Numbered from the stretch's first letter, positions 25,670 to 35,331 are shown. The stretch is DNA of 64,000 nt from Rodentibacter caecimuris (GCF_024622045.1 NZ_JANKBP010000008.1), one strand, 5' to 3'. The notes: generated from the sequence alone by a model not told the origin. Translations and numbers: made by a program.

Positions 25670-26554
25670 TTAATATAACAACCGACCTTTTACATTCTTA
25701 ATATAATTTAGTGTAGTATTAGAAATAGTATATTTTCCTAACTTCCTTAATTCATAATGTACTTTTATTACACTCTTTAAGTTCCCTTCCATTCTTAATA
25801 AATAAAACAAAGACCAAATTATATTTGCACTATATCGGTAAGTTCTAGGCATATAACGATTTAAAACAATTAATTGATTACGATAACGAAAGAAATTCTC
25901 TTGTGTTTTGCTCATTCTGCCATTTGGCGAAACTTTGTGATAAATAACAATATCACTCGCATATAATATCTGATAACCTTCCTCTAAAATTCTAAAAGAG
26001 AGATCTCTTTCTTCTCCACCATATAATCCCAGATCTTTAGGATAAAGCCCTGCTTTCTGATAAACATCCTTTCTTATTGCATGCCCTGCTCCGATAAAAT
26101 AATAAGTTAATAAATTCTGTGAAAAATCTAGTTTCTTATTACCATGTGGGATTTCGTGTGATAGTGCATTACGAGTAAAATAGTTTTTAATATTAAAAGC
26201 TAATGCTCCCAAGAGGATATTATTTTCCATATAATCAATCACTTTTTTAATTAAAAAAGTGATATCTTCAATTTCAATATCATCATCTAGTGTAATTAAG
26301 ATATCACCTTGAGCCTTTTCGATTAATAAATTTCGCCCTTCTGCCACACCTAAATTCTCACCTGTATGAAAATATTTAAATAAAATGCTACTATTACTTT
26401 CTATGATAGAAGATAAAGCAGTTTCTAATTTTCTTTCTGAGTTATTATCAAGAAAAAGTAATTCTACCTGATTGCCTTGATATTTATTGATACATTGGAA
26501 CGTTTCTAATACTTCTTGGTAACGTCCAAAGCTAATAATAAGTAATGAAATCAT
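25670..26554 (-). CDS. Glycosyltransferase family 2
   Basis: 294 residues, GT-A fold. N-terminal MISLLIISFGRYQEVLETF, the nucleotide-sugar site GVAEGRNLLIEKAQGDILITL and the metal motif DDD in TLDDDIEIED are visible, followed by the acceptor region GLYGGEERDLSFRILEEG (ED motif). It probably adds one sugar to the undecaprenyl-linked unit. The sugar is unknown. 12 bases before wzy. Confidence 0.9.
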   Translation of the reverse strand: MISLLIISFGRYQEVLETFQCINKYQGNQVELLFLDNNSERKLETALSSIIESNSSILFKYFHTGENLGVAEGRNLLIEKAQGDILITLDDDIEIEDITFLIKKVIDYMENNILLGALAFNIKNYFTRNALSHEIPHGNKKLDFSQNLLTYYFIGAGHAIRKDVYQKAGLYPKDLGLYGGEERDLSFRILEEGYQILYASDIVIYHKVSPNGRMSKTQENFFRYRNQLIVLNRYMPRTYRYSANIIWSLFYLLRMEGNLKSVIKVHYELRKLGKYTISNTTLNYIKNVKGRLLY

Positions 26555-26559
26555 ATCTT

Positions 26560-27312
26560 TTATTTTTTGTATTTAATAAATCCATTATAGGCATAGTGAA
26601 GAAAATAATAAATTGATTTTACTAAGCCTAATTTTTCTCTTTTAAAATAAATATTAAATGTCCAAATAGCACTTTTAAATTTATTTGATGAAACACTCAT
26701 TTTTCCAATTCGAACAAAAGAACTTGGCTGATTACTATATAAAGTAGATTCTTCAATTTTTTTTAAACAATCTAAAAAGAAAGCATAATCTTCGTGTTTT
26801 ATTTGGGGGAAGAGAAGATTTTTAATTTTATCTCTTCTAATCAACACCGTCATTATTTTGAATTGATTACCTTTTAGTAAAGTGTGATAGTCAATCTTTT
26901 CACTTGTCGTTACTGACTTTATTACCTTTCCTTCTAAATCACAAAAACTGTAATTTCCATGACTCATTATTAAATTATGCTTAAGCATAAAATTAAGCTG
27001 ATGTGCTAACTTAGCTTTTTCAATAAAATCGTCACTATCTAAGAAAGTAATGTATTCTCCTTTTGCTTGACCTAAGCCAATATTTCTTGCCATTGCCGGT
27101 CCTTGATTACTAGATGTGAAGAAAAGTTTAATCCTTGGATCTTGGTTCATTATTTCTTTTATAATATTTACGCTATTATCCGTTGAACCATCATCAACCG
27201 TAATAATCTCAATATTTGGATAAGATTGATTAAGGCAAGAATTTAATGCCTGAACAAGATAATCTGCCGAGTTATAAACTGGCATAATAATACTAATAAG
27301 TGGCTCGTTCAT
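26560..27312 (-). CDS. Glycosyltransferase family 2
   Basis: 250 residues. A standard GT2 N-terminus (PLISIIMPVYNSADYLVQAL, VDDGSTDNS, ARNIGLGQAKGEYITFLDSDD) contains the nucleotide- and metal-binding DDG and DSD motifs. The C-terminal ~90 residues are short and basic. It overlaps the end of wzx by 20 bases, so translation is coupled. Sugar specificity unknown. Confidence 0.92.
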   Translation of the reverse strand: MNEPLISIIMPVYNSADYLVQALNSCLNQSYPNIEIITVDDGSTDNSVNIIKEIMNQDPRIKLFFTSSNQGPAMARNIGLGQAKGEYITFLDSDDFIEKAKLAHQLNFMLKHNLIMSHGNYSFCDLEGKVIKSVTTSEKIDYHTLLKGNQFKIMTVLIRRDKIKNLLFPQIKHEDYAFFLDCLKKIEESTLYSNQPSSFVRIGKMSVSSNKFKSAIWTFNIYFKREKLGLVKSIYYFLHYAYNGFIKYKK

Positions 27313-28510
27313 TTTTTTCTACTCTTTTTGTTATAATATACAGCACTGGTAAAATTCCTAAAGCTCCCAATATACTAGCATAAGGAACATAAATTACATC
27401 CGTAAAAATCAATCCCCCCAATGAGCTTAAATAAATTATTGTTGATAATATTGAACAAAATGAGATTTCTTTAGTTTTACCACAATAAAACAAATAATTA
27501 ACTAAAAATAGATATGGAATGCTTAAACTAGTAGAAAATAAAAATACAGTAATGTAATACTTAACCCCTAGAAAATGCTCTCCTAATAAAAATAATACCC
27601 ATTCTTCAGGTATAATTTGTGCAATCAACGATGGAATTGGTACAATCAAAAATGAATACAATGCCCAACGATGTAATTTACTTAGTGTTACTGTTCCTTT
27701 TTTTATATTTTCAAACAAATAAGGAACAAGTGCTTTATTTATTGCTAGAATAAATACTGATAAAATAGAAGCAATTTGAGCTCCCATTGCATATAAACCA
27801 AGATCGCTTTCGTTAAAGCGGTGAAAAATAAAAACTCTATCTAATTGTCCTTTAATAAAGAAACTACCATGATGGAAAATCATTGGGAGACCAAAAGAGA
27901 TAATATATAAAAATGCAGTCTTATATTGTGAGAAAGTAAAGTTTTTATTATGACTACCTTTTCTATAAATAAAATAGGCTAATAAAGCCACTAAAATATT
28001 ACTAATTAAAATAGATAAAATACGTTTTTCAACTAGTTCTGTTTCATATATTTCCAGCATTAATATAGTTAATAATGCATTTGTAATACTGGATGTAATT
28101 TGAATCAAGGTATAAGGAATTGCCTGTTTCTGGCATTGCCTAATACTCAGTTGAACTGATAGAAACACCTGAAACATTGCATTCAAAACTAAATAAAACA
28201 TAATTTCTGAGTGCATTAGCCAACAAAAGAGTATTCCTATTCCACCAAGACAAAGCGTATATACGTAACCTGTATTAATAACAAGATTCAAAGAACGCTT
28301 ACCATAAACATAAAAATAGCGCGCAACAGCACCATCTTGGCTTAACCCAATAAAGATAACAAACAATGCTAAGAGAGTTTGATAATAAGACAGCTCACCA
28401 AATCCCTCTACCCCTAATTTACGTGATAAATAAGGTAGTAATAGAAAAGGAATACATTTAGATGATAGTTCACCAATAAGGTAAATCGAACTATCTTTAA
28501 CAAGGCTCAT
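27293..28510 (-). CDS. wzx: O-unit flippase (Wzx, MOP superfamily)
   Basis: 405 residues with about twelve membrane helices. The N-terminus SSIYLIGELSSKCIPFLLLP and LSRKLGVEGFGELSYYQTLL are typical of polysaccharide flippases. It should move the undecaprenyl-linked, sialylated unit across the inner membrane for Wzy. It overlaps neuC by 14 bases and the following GT2 gene by 20. Confidence 0.9.
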   Translation of the reverse strand: MSLVKDSSIYLIGELSSKCIPFLLLPYLSRKLGVEGFGELSYYQTLLALFVIFIGLSQDGAVARYFYVYGKRSLNLVINTGYVYTLCLGGIGILFCWLMHSEIMFYLVLNAMFQVFLSVQLSIRQCQKQAIPYTLIQITSSITNALLTILMLEIYETELVEKRILSILISNILVALLAYFIYRKGSHNKNFTFSQYKTAFLYIISFGLPMIFHHGSFFIKGQLDRVFIFHRFNESDLGLYAMGAQIASILSVFILAINKALVPYLFENIKKGTVTLSKLHRWALYSFLIVPIPSLIAQIIPEEWVLFLLGEHFLGVKYYITVFLFSTSLSIPYLFLVNYLFYCGKTKEISFCSILSTIIYLSSLGGLIFTDVIYVPYASILGALGILPVLYIITKRVEKNERATY

Positions 28511-29681
28511 TTGTTATTCCCCATAGATCATAAAATCTTTTTGGCTCATTATTTTTATTATTTTGTAAGAAATTTTTAATTAGATAATAGGCTTTCTCGG
28601 CAGAATTTTCTTGATAATATGGGTTAACCATCAGAGGTAAACACGCTTGAAAATCATCAGAAAGTAATTTTTGAATGCCTTGTTCAATAGCAGTTTGATT
28701 ACTTTCAACATCAACAACAGAGTCTCCCCTTACACGCCCCTCTTGGCGCTTTCCTATATTGACAGTACCAACTCCTAATGAAGGAGCTTCAAGTAACCCT
28801 GATGAGCTATTACCAATTAATCCTTTTGAATATTTGATTAAAGCTAAGTACTCTTCCGGTTTTACCGACGTAAAAAATGCAAATTGATTCTCTTCAGTGT
28901 AGCTTTTTATTTTGGCAAAAATCACATCAGAGTGGGTATCAGAATTTGAACCGATAAAGACAAATTGATAGTCTTGCTTGAAGCGATCAAGTGCTAAAAG
29001 TAGTTGCTCAACTTGCTCTTCTACAGACTGACCTGTTATAGTTTCTGGGTGAAATGCCACCATGAAATATGGCTTATTTTGTAAATTTAGCTCTGAGAAT
29101 AACCGCTCTTTTGTTGGTAATGTTAGACTTAATCCATTTTCAGCACCTAATGAGCCGATATTATGTACAGTTTCAGGTGCTTCACCCAACTGAATTACAC
29201 GTTTACGATAAACTTCTGTTGCGGTTAAATGCAGTTTCGCCATTTTAGTAATACAATGGCGAATAAATTCATCATAATTACCCAACGTTTGCTCACCACC
29301 ATGTAAATGGATAAGTGGAATATTATGCGTTGCCGCTGCGGTTGCTACAGAAAGCATTTCATAACGATCACCGAGAACCATTACTGCATCATAATAATGA
29401 GTTTGGAAGTGGTGACCAAACAAATCTAATGTATCTGCCATTGAGGTTAAAATGGTTTGATTATTTTGGCTATCCAATTTAACGGCAATTTTTTCACTAA
29501 TCCTAAACCCATCTTTCTCAATAATTTCTACAGTATTGCCATATTGTGGTTCAAGATGCATTGCGGTAACAATCAAGCTAAAATCTAACTCTTGATCTTC
29601 CTGTAAACGTTTTAATAAACGTTTTACAATGCCATACTCTGCACGTGAACCTGTTACATATGCAATTCGTTTTTTAATCAT
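28497..29681 (-). CDS. neuC: UDP-GlcNAc 2-epimerase, hydrolysing
   Basis: 394 residues, the normal length. It converts UDP-GlcNAc to ManNAc and UDP, the first committed step of Neu5Ac synthesis. Family features include RIAYVTGSRAEYGIVKRLL, VMVLGDRYEMLSVATAA, IPLIHLHGGEQTLGNYDE and LIGNSSSGLLEAPSLGVGTV. Its start overlaps the neuA stop by four bases (ATGA). Its presence means the cell can make sialic acid from its own UDP-GlcNAc rather than only scavenging it. Confidence 0.95.
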   Translation of the reverse strand: MIKKRIAYVTGSRAEYGIVKRLLKRLQEDQELDFSLIVTAMHLEPQYGNTVEIIEKDGFRISEKIAVKLDSQNNQTILTSMADTLDLFGHHFQTHYYDAVMVLGDRYEMLSVATAAATHNIPLIHLHGGEQTLGNYDEFIRHCITKMAKLHLTATEVYRKRVIQLGEAPETVHNIGSLGAENGLSLTLPTKERLFSELNLQNKPYFMVAFHPETITGQSVEEQVEQLLLALDRFKQDYQFVFIGSNSDTHSDVIFAKIKSYTEENQFAFFTSVKPEEYLALIKYSKGLIGNSSSGLLEAPSLGVGTVNIGKRQEGRVRGDSVVDVESNQTAIEQGIQKLLSDDFQACLPLMVNPYYQENSAEKAYYLIKNFLQNNKNNEPKRFYDLWGITNEPC

Positions 29682-30937
29682 AATTCTGATTCAACAATTG
29701 TTCTTAATAATTTATAACCTTGTTCATTTAAATGTAAACCATCTTGGGTATAATCTAAATTTAGCTTGCCATATTGATCACTAAATGGTTTATCTAATGA
29801 AATCCATTGGATGTCTTTAAGATTTGTTTTTAGAAACTGATTCAGCTGCCTAATAACTTCATTATCACGATCCACACGTAATGCAATAGGCGTGATTTCT
29901 AAGAAATAAAGTATAACATCGGGCTTAATATTTTTTAGCTTGTGAATGAGTAATTGAATATCTGCTAATACTTGTTCATTAGACCAGCCTGGATAAATAA
30001 TATCATTGGTACCAAACATTAAGATAGCTTTATCACCAAGATGTTGAATTAGATTTTTATCTAAAATTAACTCAAGATATTGTTTTGTTGAAATACCAGC
30101 AATTGCAAGATTATTAACCACTTGATCATTAAGCTCTTCAACATTCCAGTAATCTAAAATAGAGTGCCCAATTAAACTGATTGCTTCCGTTTGACTGAAA
30201 TTCTCTTTCTTAGCAGCAATAGTTTTTTTAATCGTTTCTAATAAGATTTTTTCTTTATTACGCTGTTGAAGAATAAAATAGAAATATTCAAAATCAAGAC
30301 GATCATCAATATCAACAGAAACTTCTTTATCCATAAAATAAGCGATACATCTTTCACCATAAAAATGTTTCTGTTTTAGATACGCTTGTGGTTTTGCGGA
30401 AAAAATTGCCCCATTTGGTGAAAATTCCGGATGATGCTGTTGACGTGTATAATTTGAATAATCAAGTTTAAAATTTTTTAAACTTTCATCCTCATCAATC
30501 TCACGGGTTAAAGTTGTTGGCTTATGAGCATCTGATACTGAAACTAAAAAATCAAACCTATCAAAATGTTGCTCAAATTTAGCATTTGCTTCTTGAATAT
30601 GTTGCGATGTTCTTAATGGAGAAGTCGGTTGCAATAAAACAAAATAATCAAAATTAAGATGTTGATATTTATCCAATACATCTTCAATCACCACAAAAGA
30701 GCTAGCCTTATCTGAAGCCAATTCTGCCGAACGTTTCACAAATTCAATAGGATAATGTGAAAGTAAATCAATATATTCTTGCGAATCAGTGCTTACAATA
30801 ATTTTTTCAAATTCTGCACTCTCTAAAGCAGCCTCAATACTGTAAGCCATAACCGGTTTACCGTTTGCAAATAATACATTTTTATTTGGCAAACCTTTTG
30901 AACCAGATCTTGCAGTGATAATTGCAATTTTTTTCAT
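29678..30937 (-). CDS. neuA: CMP-Neu5Ac synthetase with C-terminal SGNH O-acetylesterase domain
   Basis: 419 residues from the ATG at 30937; the frame opens at 31003 but MKKIAIITARSGSKGLPNKN is the true family start. Residues ~1-225 are the cytidylyltransferase that charges Neu5Ac with CTP (KGLPNKN, STDSQEY, LLQPTSPLRT, FSPNGAIFSAKPQ). Residues ~240-419 are a GDSL/SGNH hydrolase (SLIGHSILDYW, LMFGTNDIIYP, DGLHLNEQGY with the Asp-His pair), as in the bifunctional NeuA of E. coli K1 and group B Streptococcus, which removes O-acetyl groups from sialic acid. neuD in the same operon does the opposite reaction. Confidence 0.94.
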   Translation of the reverse strand: MKKIAIITARSGSKGLPNKNVLFANGKPVMAYSIEAALESAEFEKIIVSTDSQEYIDLLSHYPIEFVKRSAELASDKASSFVVIEDVLDKYQHLNFDYFVLLQPTSPLRTSQHIQEANAKFEQHFDRFDFLVSVSDAHKPTTLTREIDEDESLKNFKLDYSNYTRQQHHPEFSPNGAIFSAKPQAYLKQKHFYGERCIAYFMDKEVSVDIDDRLDFEYFYFILQQRNKEKILLETIKKTIAAKKENFSQTEAISLIGHSILDYWNVEELNDQVVNNLAIAGISTKQYLELILDKNLIQHLGDKAILMFGTNDIIYPGWSNEQVLADIQLLIHKLKNIKPDVILYFLEITPIALRVDRDNEVIRQLNQFLKTNLKDIQWISLDKPFSDQYGKLNLDYTQDGLHLNEQGYKLLRTIVESEL

Positions 30938-30953
30938 AAATTTGACCGCTCTT

Positions 30954-31991
30954 TTATTCTTGATTTTTGAAACGACTATCTTGAATAAGTTGATCTTCTT
31001 CAAAATCCATTTCAGCTTCTTTACCTAAAATATCATACCAAAACATAGGACTAATGCCGTTGCCTGGCCGCTTAGTCGTTAGGTTCTCAGTGGTATAAAT
31101 TTCTCCTTTCTTAATTGGACATGCAGCAATGATGGATTTACGTGCAACAATCTTATTTTTTGCCTCTGACATAGTCACAATCTTTTCTGATGAACCAAGT
31201 GATTTTTCAACAGCACGAATACCTTCACAGAGTAATTTTAATTCTTCAGGTGTCACCGATGCTTTATGATCAGGACCTTCAAAATTTTTATCTAGCGTAA
31301 AGTGTTTTTCGATGAAAGTAATCCCATAAGGTACAGCAGCAATACCTGCAAAATATCCTATCGAATGATCAGAAAAGCCTAAATTATAATCTGAGAATAC
31401 TTCTTTTAATTGATGAAATGCATTTAAATTCACATCTTCATAAGATGTTGGATATTCTGTATTACAATGAAGGATAGTAATATCTTTCTTTAAAATACCG
31501 TTTTTTTCTAACACGGCTAAGGCATCTTTTATTTCATCAATTGTTGCCATCCCAGTTGAAATTACAATATTTTTACCTTCAATTGGTAAACAGGCTATTT
31601 TCTCTAAGTAGGGTAAATTGGTTAATTCACCTGATGGAATTTTCCAAACTTTTTGCTTTTCTCCCGCAAGAAAATCAATAGATTCCATATCAAACGGAGT
31701 AGAAAATACTTCCAAGTCAAGTGAACGGGCATAGATTTCCAACTTACGAAATTCATCATAAGGAAGTTCTAATTTTCGGGTCATTTCAAGCTGACTATCT
31801 CCGGTACCAGTGGTAACTTTTTGATATTCCGCCTTTGGAGCATATTTTGAAATTAATTTATCTGCTTTAAATGTTTGGAACTTAACGGCATCTACACCAC
31901 ATTCTTTAGCTACATCAACCATTTTCTTTGCTAATACGGGATCACCATTATGGTTACAACCAATTTCTGCCACAATAAATACTTGACTCAT
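30954..31991 (-). CDS. neuB: N-acetylneuraminate synthase
   Basis: 345 residues. It condenses ManNAc and phosphoenolpyruvate to Neu5Ac. The N-terminal TIM barrel has VAEIGCNHNGDPVLAKKMVD, VDAVKFQTFKADKLISKYAP and EKHFTLDKNFEGPDHKAS. The C-terminal SAF/antifreeze-like domain is visible (ARKSIIAACPIKKGEIYT, KRPGNGISPMFWYDILGKEA). It sits between neuD and neuA in the operon. Confidence 0.96.
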   Translation of the reverse strand: MSQVFIVAEIGCNHNGDPVLAKKMVDVAKECGVDAVKFQTFKADKLISKYAPKAEYQKVTTGTGDSQLEMTRKLELPYDEFRKLEIYARSLDLEVFSTPFDMESIDFLAGEKQKVWKIPSGELTNLPYLEKIACLPIEGKNIVISTGMATIDEIKDALAVLEKNGILKKDITILHCNTEYPTSYEDVNLNAFHQLKEVFSDYNLGFSDHSIGYFAGIAAVPYGITFIEKHFTLDKNFEGPDHKASVTPEELKLLCEGIRAVEKSLGSSEKIVTMSEAKNKIVARKSIIAACPIKKGEIYTTENLTTKRPGNGISPMFWYDILGKEAEMDFEEDQLIQDSRFKNQE

Positions 31992-31993
31992 TT

Positions 31994-32626
31994 TTATTCA
32001 ATTTCCTTAATCAATTTTGCGGGCACGCCTGCCACCACTGTTCGTGGTTTAACATTACGAATCACTACAGCCCCAGCACCTACAACTGCGCTTTCGCCTA
32101 TTCTCAATTGCCCTGTAACAACAGAGGAGCTTCCGATAAAACAATAATCTTCAACAATCACATCGCCATTTAACGTACTATTTGTGGAAATATTACTATG
32201 ACTACCGATATAGCAACCATGTTCCACAAGAGATTTTGTGTTGATAATAACGTTATTGCCAACAGTAACACCACTATTAACAATTGCCATTTTTCCAACA
32301 AAAACACCTTTACCTAAGGTTGAATGATTAGAAATGATTGATGTTCTATCAATTACGTTAATAACATCGCATTGATATTTTTCTAACTTTAAATATTTTT
32401 CTAAACGGTAGTTATTATTGCCAATACTAATGAAAAAACTATAATTACCTCTTTCTTTAAATTCATCAATTGTTTTTGCAAGTACAGGATAGCCTAAATG
32501 AGTTGTTCCTTCAGGTTTGAAGTTATCAATAAACCCACAAAACTCATATTGAGAAATATCTAAAGAATCTAGTACTGATTTTGCATAACCACCCGCACCA
32601 ATAAATATTACCTTTTTCTTCATCAT
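31994..32626 (-). CDS. neuD: Sialic acid O-acetyltransferase, left-handed beta-helix
   Basis: 210 residues. An N-terminal Rossmann-like PglD-type domain (KVIFIGAGGYAKSVLDSLD, IDNFKPEGTTHLGYPV) is followed by hexapeptide repeats from ~residue 95 (HSTLGKGVFVGKMAIV, NVIINTKSLVEHGCYIGSHS), with catalytic-type His in VEHGC. NeuD proteins O-acetylate Neu5Ac using acetyl-CoA. The start overlaps the wzz stop (ATGA). Some PglD relatives N-acetylate amino sugars, but position next to neuB favours NeuD. Confidence 0.9.
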   Translation of the reverse strand: MMKKKVIFIGAGGYAKSVLDSLDISQYEFCGFIDNFKPEGTTHLGYPVLAKTIDEFKERGNYSFFISIGNNNYRLEKYLKLEKYQCDVINVIDRTSIISNHSTLGKGVFVGKMAIVNSGVTVGNNVIINTKSLVEHGCYIGSHSNISTNSTLNGDVIVEDYCFIGSSSVVTGQLRIGESAVVGAGAVVIRNVKPRTVVAGVPAKLIKEIE

Positions 32627-33741
32627 TCTTTTCTGCTGTTTTGGAACACTAGACCGAATAAAATAATCAACGTGGATAGAATTACCCCAATAATAAATCC
32701 AATTACAATAATTAACGCTTTCTTAGGCTTATCCTTCACCACTGGATAATCAGGAGAAGCCTGATAGCTAAATGTATTTGCTTTAGCTTCTTTTACTTTG
32801 CTTAATAATGGTCCCAATTCTTCTAGCTGTGCAGTAACTTGATAATATTTCGGTGGATATACAACTGCTTCTTGATTTAATACATCAATTTGGGCTTTTA
32901 AATATTTTTCACCTAGCATAAACAGATATGTACCATCGCTCAACTTAGAATCGGAAAGAGGCAATTTTACCTCTGACATAGCAAGAGCTTGAAGAGCATT
33001 ATCGCTTGTTGAGCTAAATGATTTTGCATAGTCTTTAATATCTGCTTTTTGAGCAATTCTCAATGCATTATTTAAGTTTTCTAGTTGAACCTTTTTTTGA
33101 ATAGCAAGATCTCGCTCAAATTTTGTTTTTTCATAGGTTAAATCAGAAAGCACCTCATTAAAGTCAATGAGAAAATTCTCAACTTCAAGTTGATAAGCCT
33201 CTTTTCCTGCAAAGCTAATAAATTGTTGTAATGTTTCTTGCGCTTCAATTGGTGTTTCAGCAATAAACTTTATTCTACGTCCTAATAAATCCGGCTCTTT
33301 TTTAGGATCCGGTTTAGTAATATTAATATCTTTAGTAATGAGGTCGGAGAGAATAAGTCGTTTAGCTTTCTCTTCTTTCCCCCCTGAAATTTGTTGATAA
33401 ACGTCTGACTGTTCAAAAAAAGTTTCGCGCGTATCTAAAGATTCAGACATCAGATTAAATTTGTCAAATAACGATTTTCTCAATCCATTTGCGTCGAACT
33501 CTTGTCCTAAGATCCGAGCATATTCTTTGCGAATATTGAAATACTCACCTAAATCAGAAATTTTGGGCTCTATCACTTCTGCTTTAGAAGTCCACTGCTC
33601 TTTTGCAGTAAACGCATACACACCTGCAATTAAAGTGCATATAAATGCAGAAAGTAGAATCCAAATTTTTTTATTCCATAAAACTTTAATCAATTCAATG
33701 AGCTCAATCTCATCATTATTAGTTATACTCGTACTATTCAC
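32623..33741 (-). CDS. wzzB: O-antigen chain length determinant
   Basis: 372 residues from a GTG at 33741 with AGAGGA in front. The PCP1/Wzz layout is clear: a short cytoplasmic tail, TM1 (~31-50, KIWILLSAFICTLIAGVYAF), a long periplasmic coiled-coil region, then a proline-containing segment (YQASPDYPVVKDKPKKAL) leading to TM2 (~343-365). It controls the number of repeats made by Wzy. First gene of the operon, with a good sigma-70 promoter upstream. Confidence 0.93.
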   Translation of the reverse strand: MNSTSITNNDEIELIELIKVLWNKKIWILLSAFICTLIAGVYAFTAKEQWTSKAEVIEPKISDLGEYFNIRKEYARILGQEFDANGLRKSLFDKFNLMSESLDTRETFFEQSDVYQQISGGKEEKAKRLILSDLITKDINITKPDPKKEPDLLGRRIKFIAETPIEAQETLQQFISFAGKEAYQLEVENFLIDFNEVLSDLTYEKTKFERDLAIQKKVQLENLNNALRIAQKADIKDYAKSFSSTSDNALQALAMSEVKLPLSDSKLSDGTYLFMLGEKYLKAQIDVLNQEAVVYPPKYYQVTAQLEELGPLLSKVKEAKANTFSYQASPDYPVVKDKPKKALIIVIGFIIGVILSTLIILFGLVFQNSRKE

Positions 33742-33787
33742 TGTAAAATCCTCTATCTAGTGGTTATTCCATAGTATCACGTCGGGT

Positions 33788-33816
33788 ATGATAGGCTATA
33801 TTATTCTCCTTCACAA
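33788..33816 (-). promoter_or_regulatory. Sigma-70 promoter of the O-antigen operon
   Basis: On the minus strand TTGTGA (33816-33811) and TATCAT (33793-33788) are separated by 17 bases, about 45 bases upstream of the wzz GTG. No RfaH ops/JUMPstart element was seen. Confidence 0.5.
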
Positions 33817-33850
33817 GGATAAAAAATGTAAATGGATGTAAAAGAAAAGT

Positions 33851-33882
33851 AAAAAAGTGCAGTCAAAATCAACCGCACTTTC
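33851..33882 (-). terminator. Degenerate uptake-signal inverted repeat after glnA
   Basis: AAAGTGCAGT and ACCGCACTTT form an inverted repeat with one mismatch, just downstream of the glnA stop at 33913. Confidence 0.5.
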
Positions 33883-33912
33883 TTTGCTCAATATACAATT
33901 TTCTAGCCCAAA

Positions 33913-35331
33913 TTACGCATAATACATCTCAAACTCTACCGGATGCGGGGTCATATTCAAGCGTTCTACTTCCTTGCGTTTAATGCCGATGAAAGCTTTC
34001 ACAAACTCTTTGCTAAATACATTACCGTGGGTTAAGAACTCGTAATCCTTCTCTAAAGCATTCAATGCTTCTTCAAGTGAGCTTGCTACGGCAGGAATGT
34101 CTTTAAGTTCTTCCGGTGGTAAATCGTAAAGGTTTTTATCCATCGCATCACCCGGGTGGATTTTATTCACGATACCGTCTAACCCCGCCATTAATAAAGC
34201 GGCAAATGCAAGATATGGGTTTGCCATTGGATCAGGGAAACGGGCTTCAATACGAATCGCTTTCGGGCTTGTCACTGCAGGAATACGGATTGAGGCGGAA
34301 CGGTTACTTGCCGAATACGCCAATAGTACCGGAGCTTCATAACCCGGCACTAAGCGTTTATAAGAGTTGGTACTTGGATTTGTAAACGCATTTAAAGCTT
34401 TGGCATGTTTGATAATACCACCGATATAGTAAAGTGCGGTTTCAGAAAGCCCCGCATATTTATCACCTTGAAAGATGTTTTTGCCATCTTTACTTAATGA
34501 CATATTACAGTGCATACCCGAACCGTTGTCGCCGGTGATAGGTTTCGGCATAAAACACGCGGTTTTACCGTGTTCAAGTGCGACATTTTGCACTACATAT
34601 TTATAAATTTGGGTTTCATCCGCTTTTAAGGTAAGGCTATTAAATTTTGTTGCGATTTCATTTTGACCTGCAGTCGCGACTTCGTGGTGATGTGCTTCGA
34701 TCACTAAACCAAGTTCTTCCAAAATTAAACACATTTCAGAGCGAATATCATGGGCTGAATCAATTGGTGCAACCGCACAATAACCGCCTTTTTTAAGTGG
34801 ACGGTAAGCATTATTGCCACCTTCATATTTTTTATTGGTATTCCAAGCTGCTTCCACATCATCAACGGAAAAAGAAGCACGGTTCATCGACACATCAAAA
34901 CGCACATCATCAAATAAGAAAAATTCCGGCTCTGGCCCGAAAAATGCTTGATCGGCAATACCGGTAGAACGCATATAATTTTCAGCACGAATAGCAATAG
35001 AACGAGGATCACGATCATAACTCTGCATAGTCGTCGGTTCATATACACTACAACGCAGAGAGAGAGTTGGAATTTGAGCAAACGGATCAACCACAGCGGT
35101 TTCTGCCATTGGCATTAACAACATATCGGCCTTGTTAATTGTTTTCCAACCTTCCACGGATGATCCGTCAAACATTTTACCATCTTCAAATATATCTTCA
35201 TCAATAAGACCAACTGGAATAGACACGCCGTGTTCTTTACCTTTTATATCAGTGAATCGAAGAATGACAAATTTAATATCATTTTCTTCAATTAACTTGA
35301 ATACATTTGCGATAGCGTTTGCGTTTGACAT
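33913..35331 (-). CDS. glnA: Glutamine synthetase, type I
   Basis: 472 residues from the ATG at 35331 (AGAGGGTTCCCT upstream); the frame to 35376 is not coding. It makes glutamine from glutamate, ammonia and ATP. Signatures: MFDGSSVEGWKTINKADM, PEPEFFLFDDVRF, GSGMHCNMSLSKDGKN, and the adenylylation segment KNLYDLPPEE whose Tyr is the site modified by GlnE. Flanked by the O-antigen operon and typA as in H. influenzae. Confidence 0.98.
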   Translation of the reverse strand: MSNANAIANVFKLIEENDIKFVILRFTDIKGKEHGVSIPVGLIDEDIFEDGKMFDGSSVEGWKTINKADMLLMPMAETAVVDPFAQIPTLSLRCSVYEPTTMQSYDRDPRSIAIRAENYMRSTGIADQAFFGPEPEFFLFDDVRFDVSMNRASFSVDDVEAAWNTNKKYEGGNNAYRPLKKGGYCAVAPIDSAHDIRSEMCLILEELGLVIEAHHHEVATAGQNEIATKFNSLTLKADETQIYKYVVQNVALEHGKTACFMPKPITGDNGSGMHCNMSLSKDGKNIFQGDKYAGLSETALYYIGGIIKHAKALNAFTNPSTNSYKRLVPGYEAPVLLAYSASNRSASIRIPAVTSPKAIRIEARFPDPMANPYLAFAALLMAGLDGIVNKIHPGDAMDKNLYDLPPEELKDIPAVASSLEEALNALEKDYEFLTHGNVFSKEFVKAFIGIKRKEVERLNMTPHPVEFEMYYA

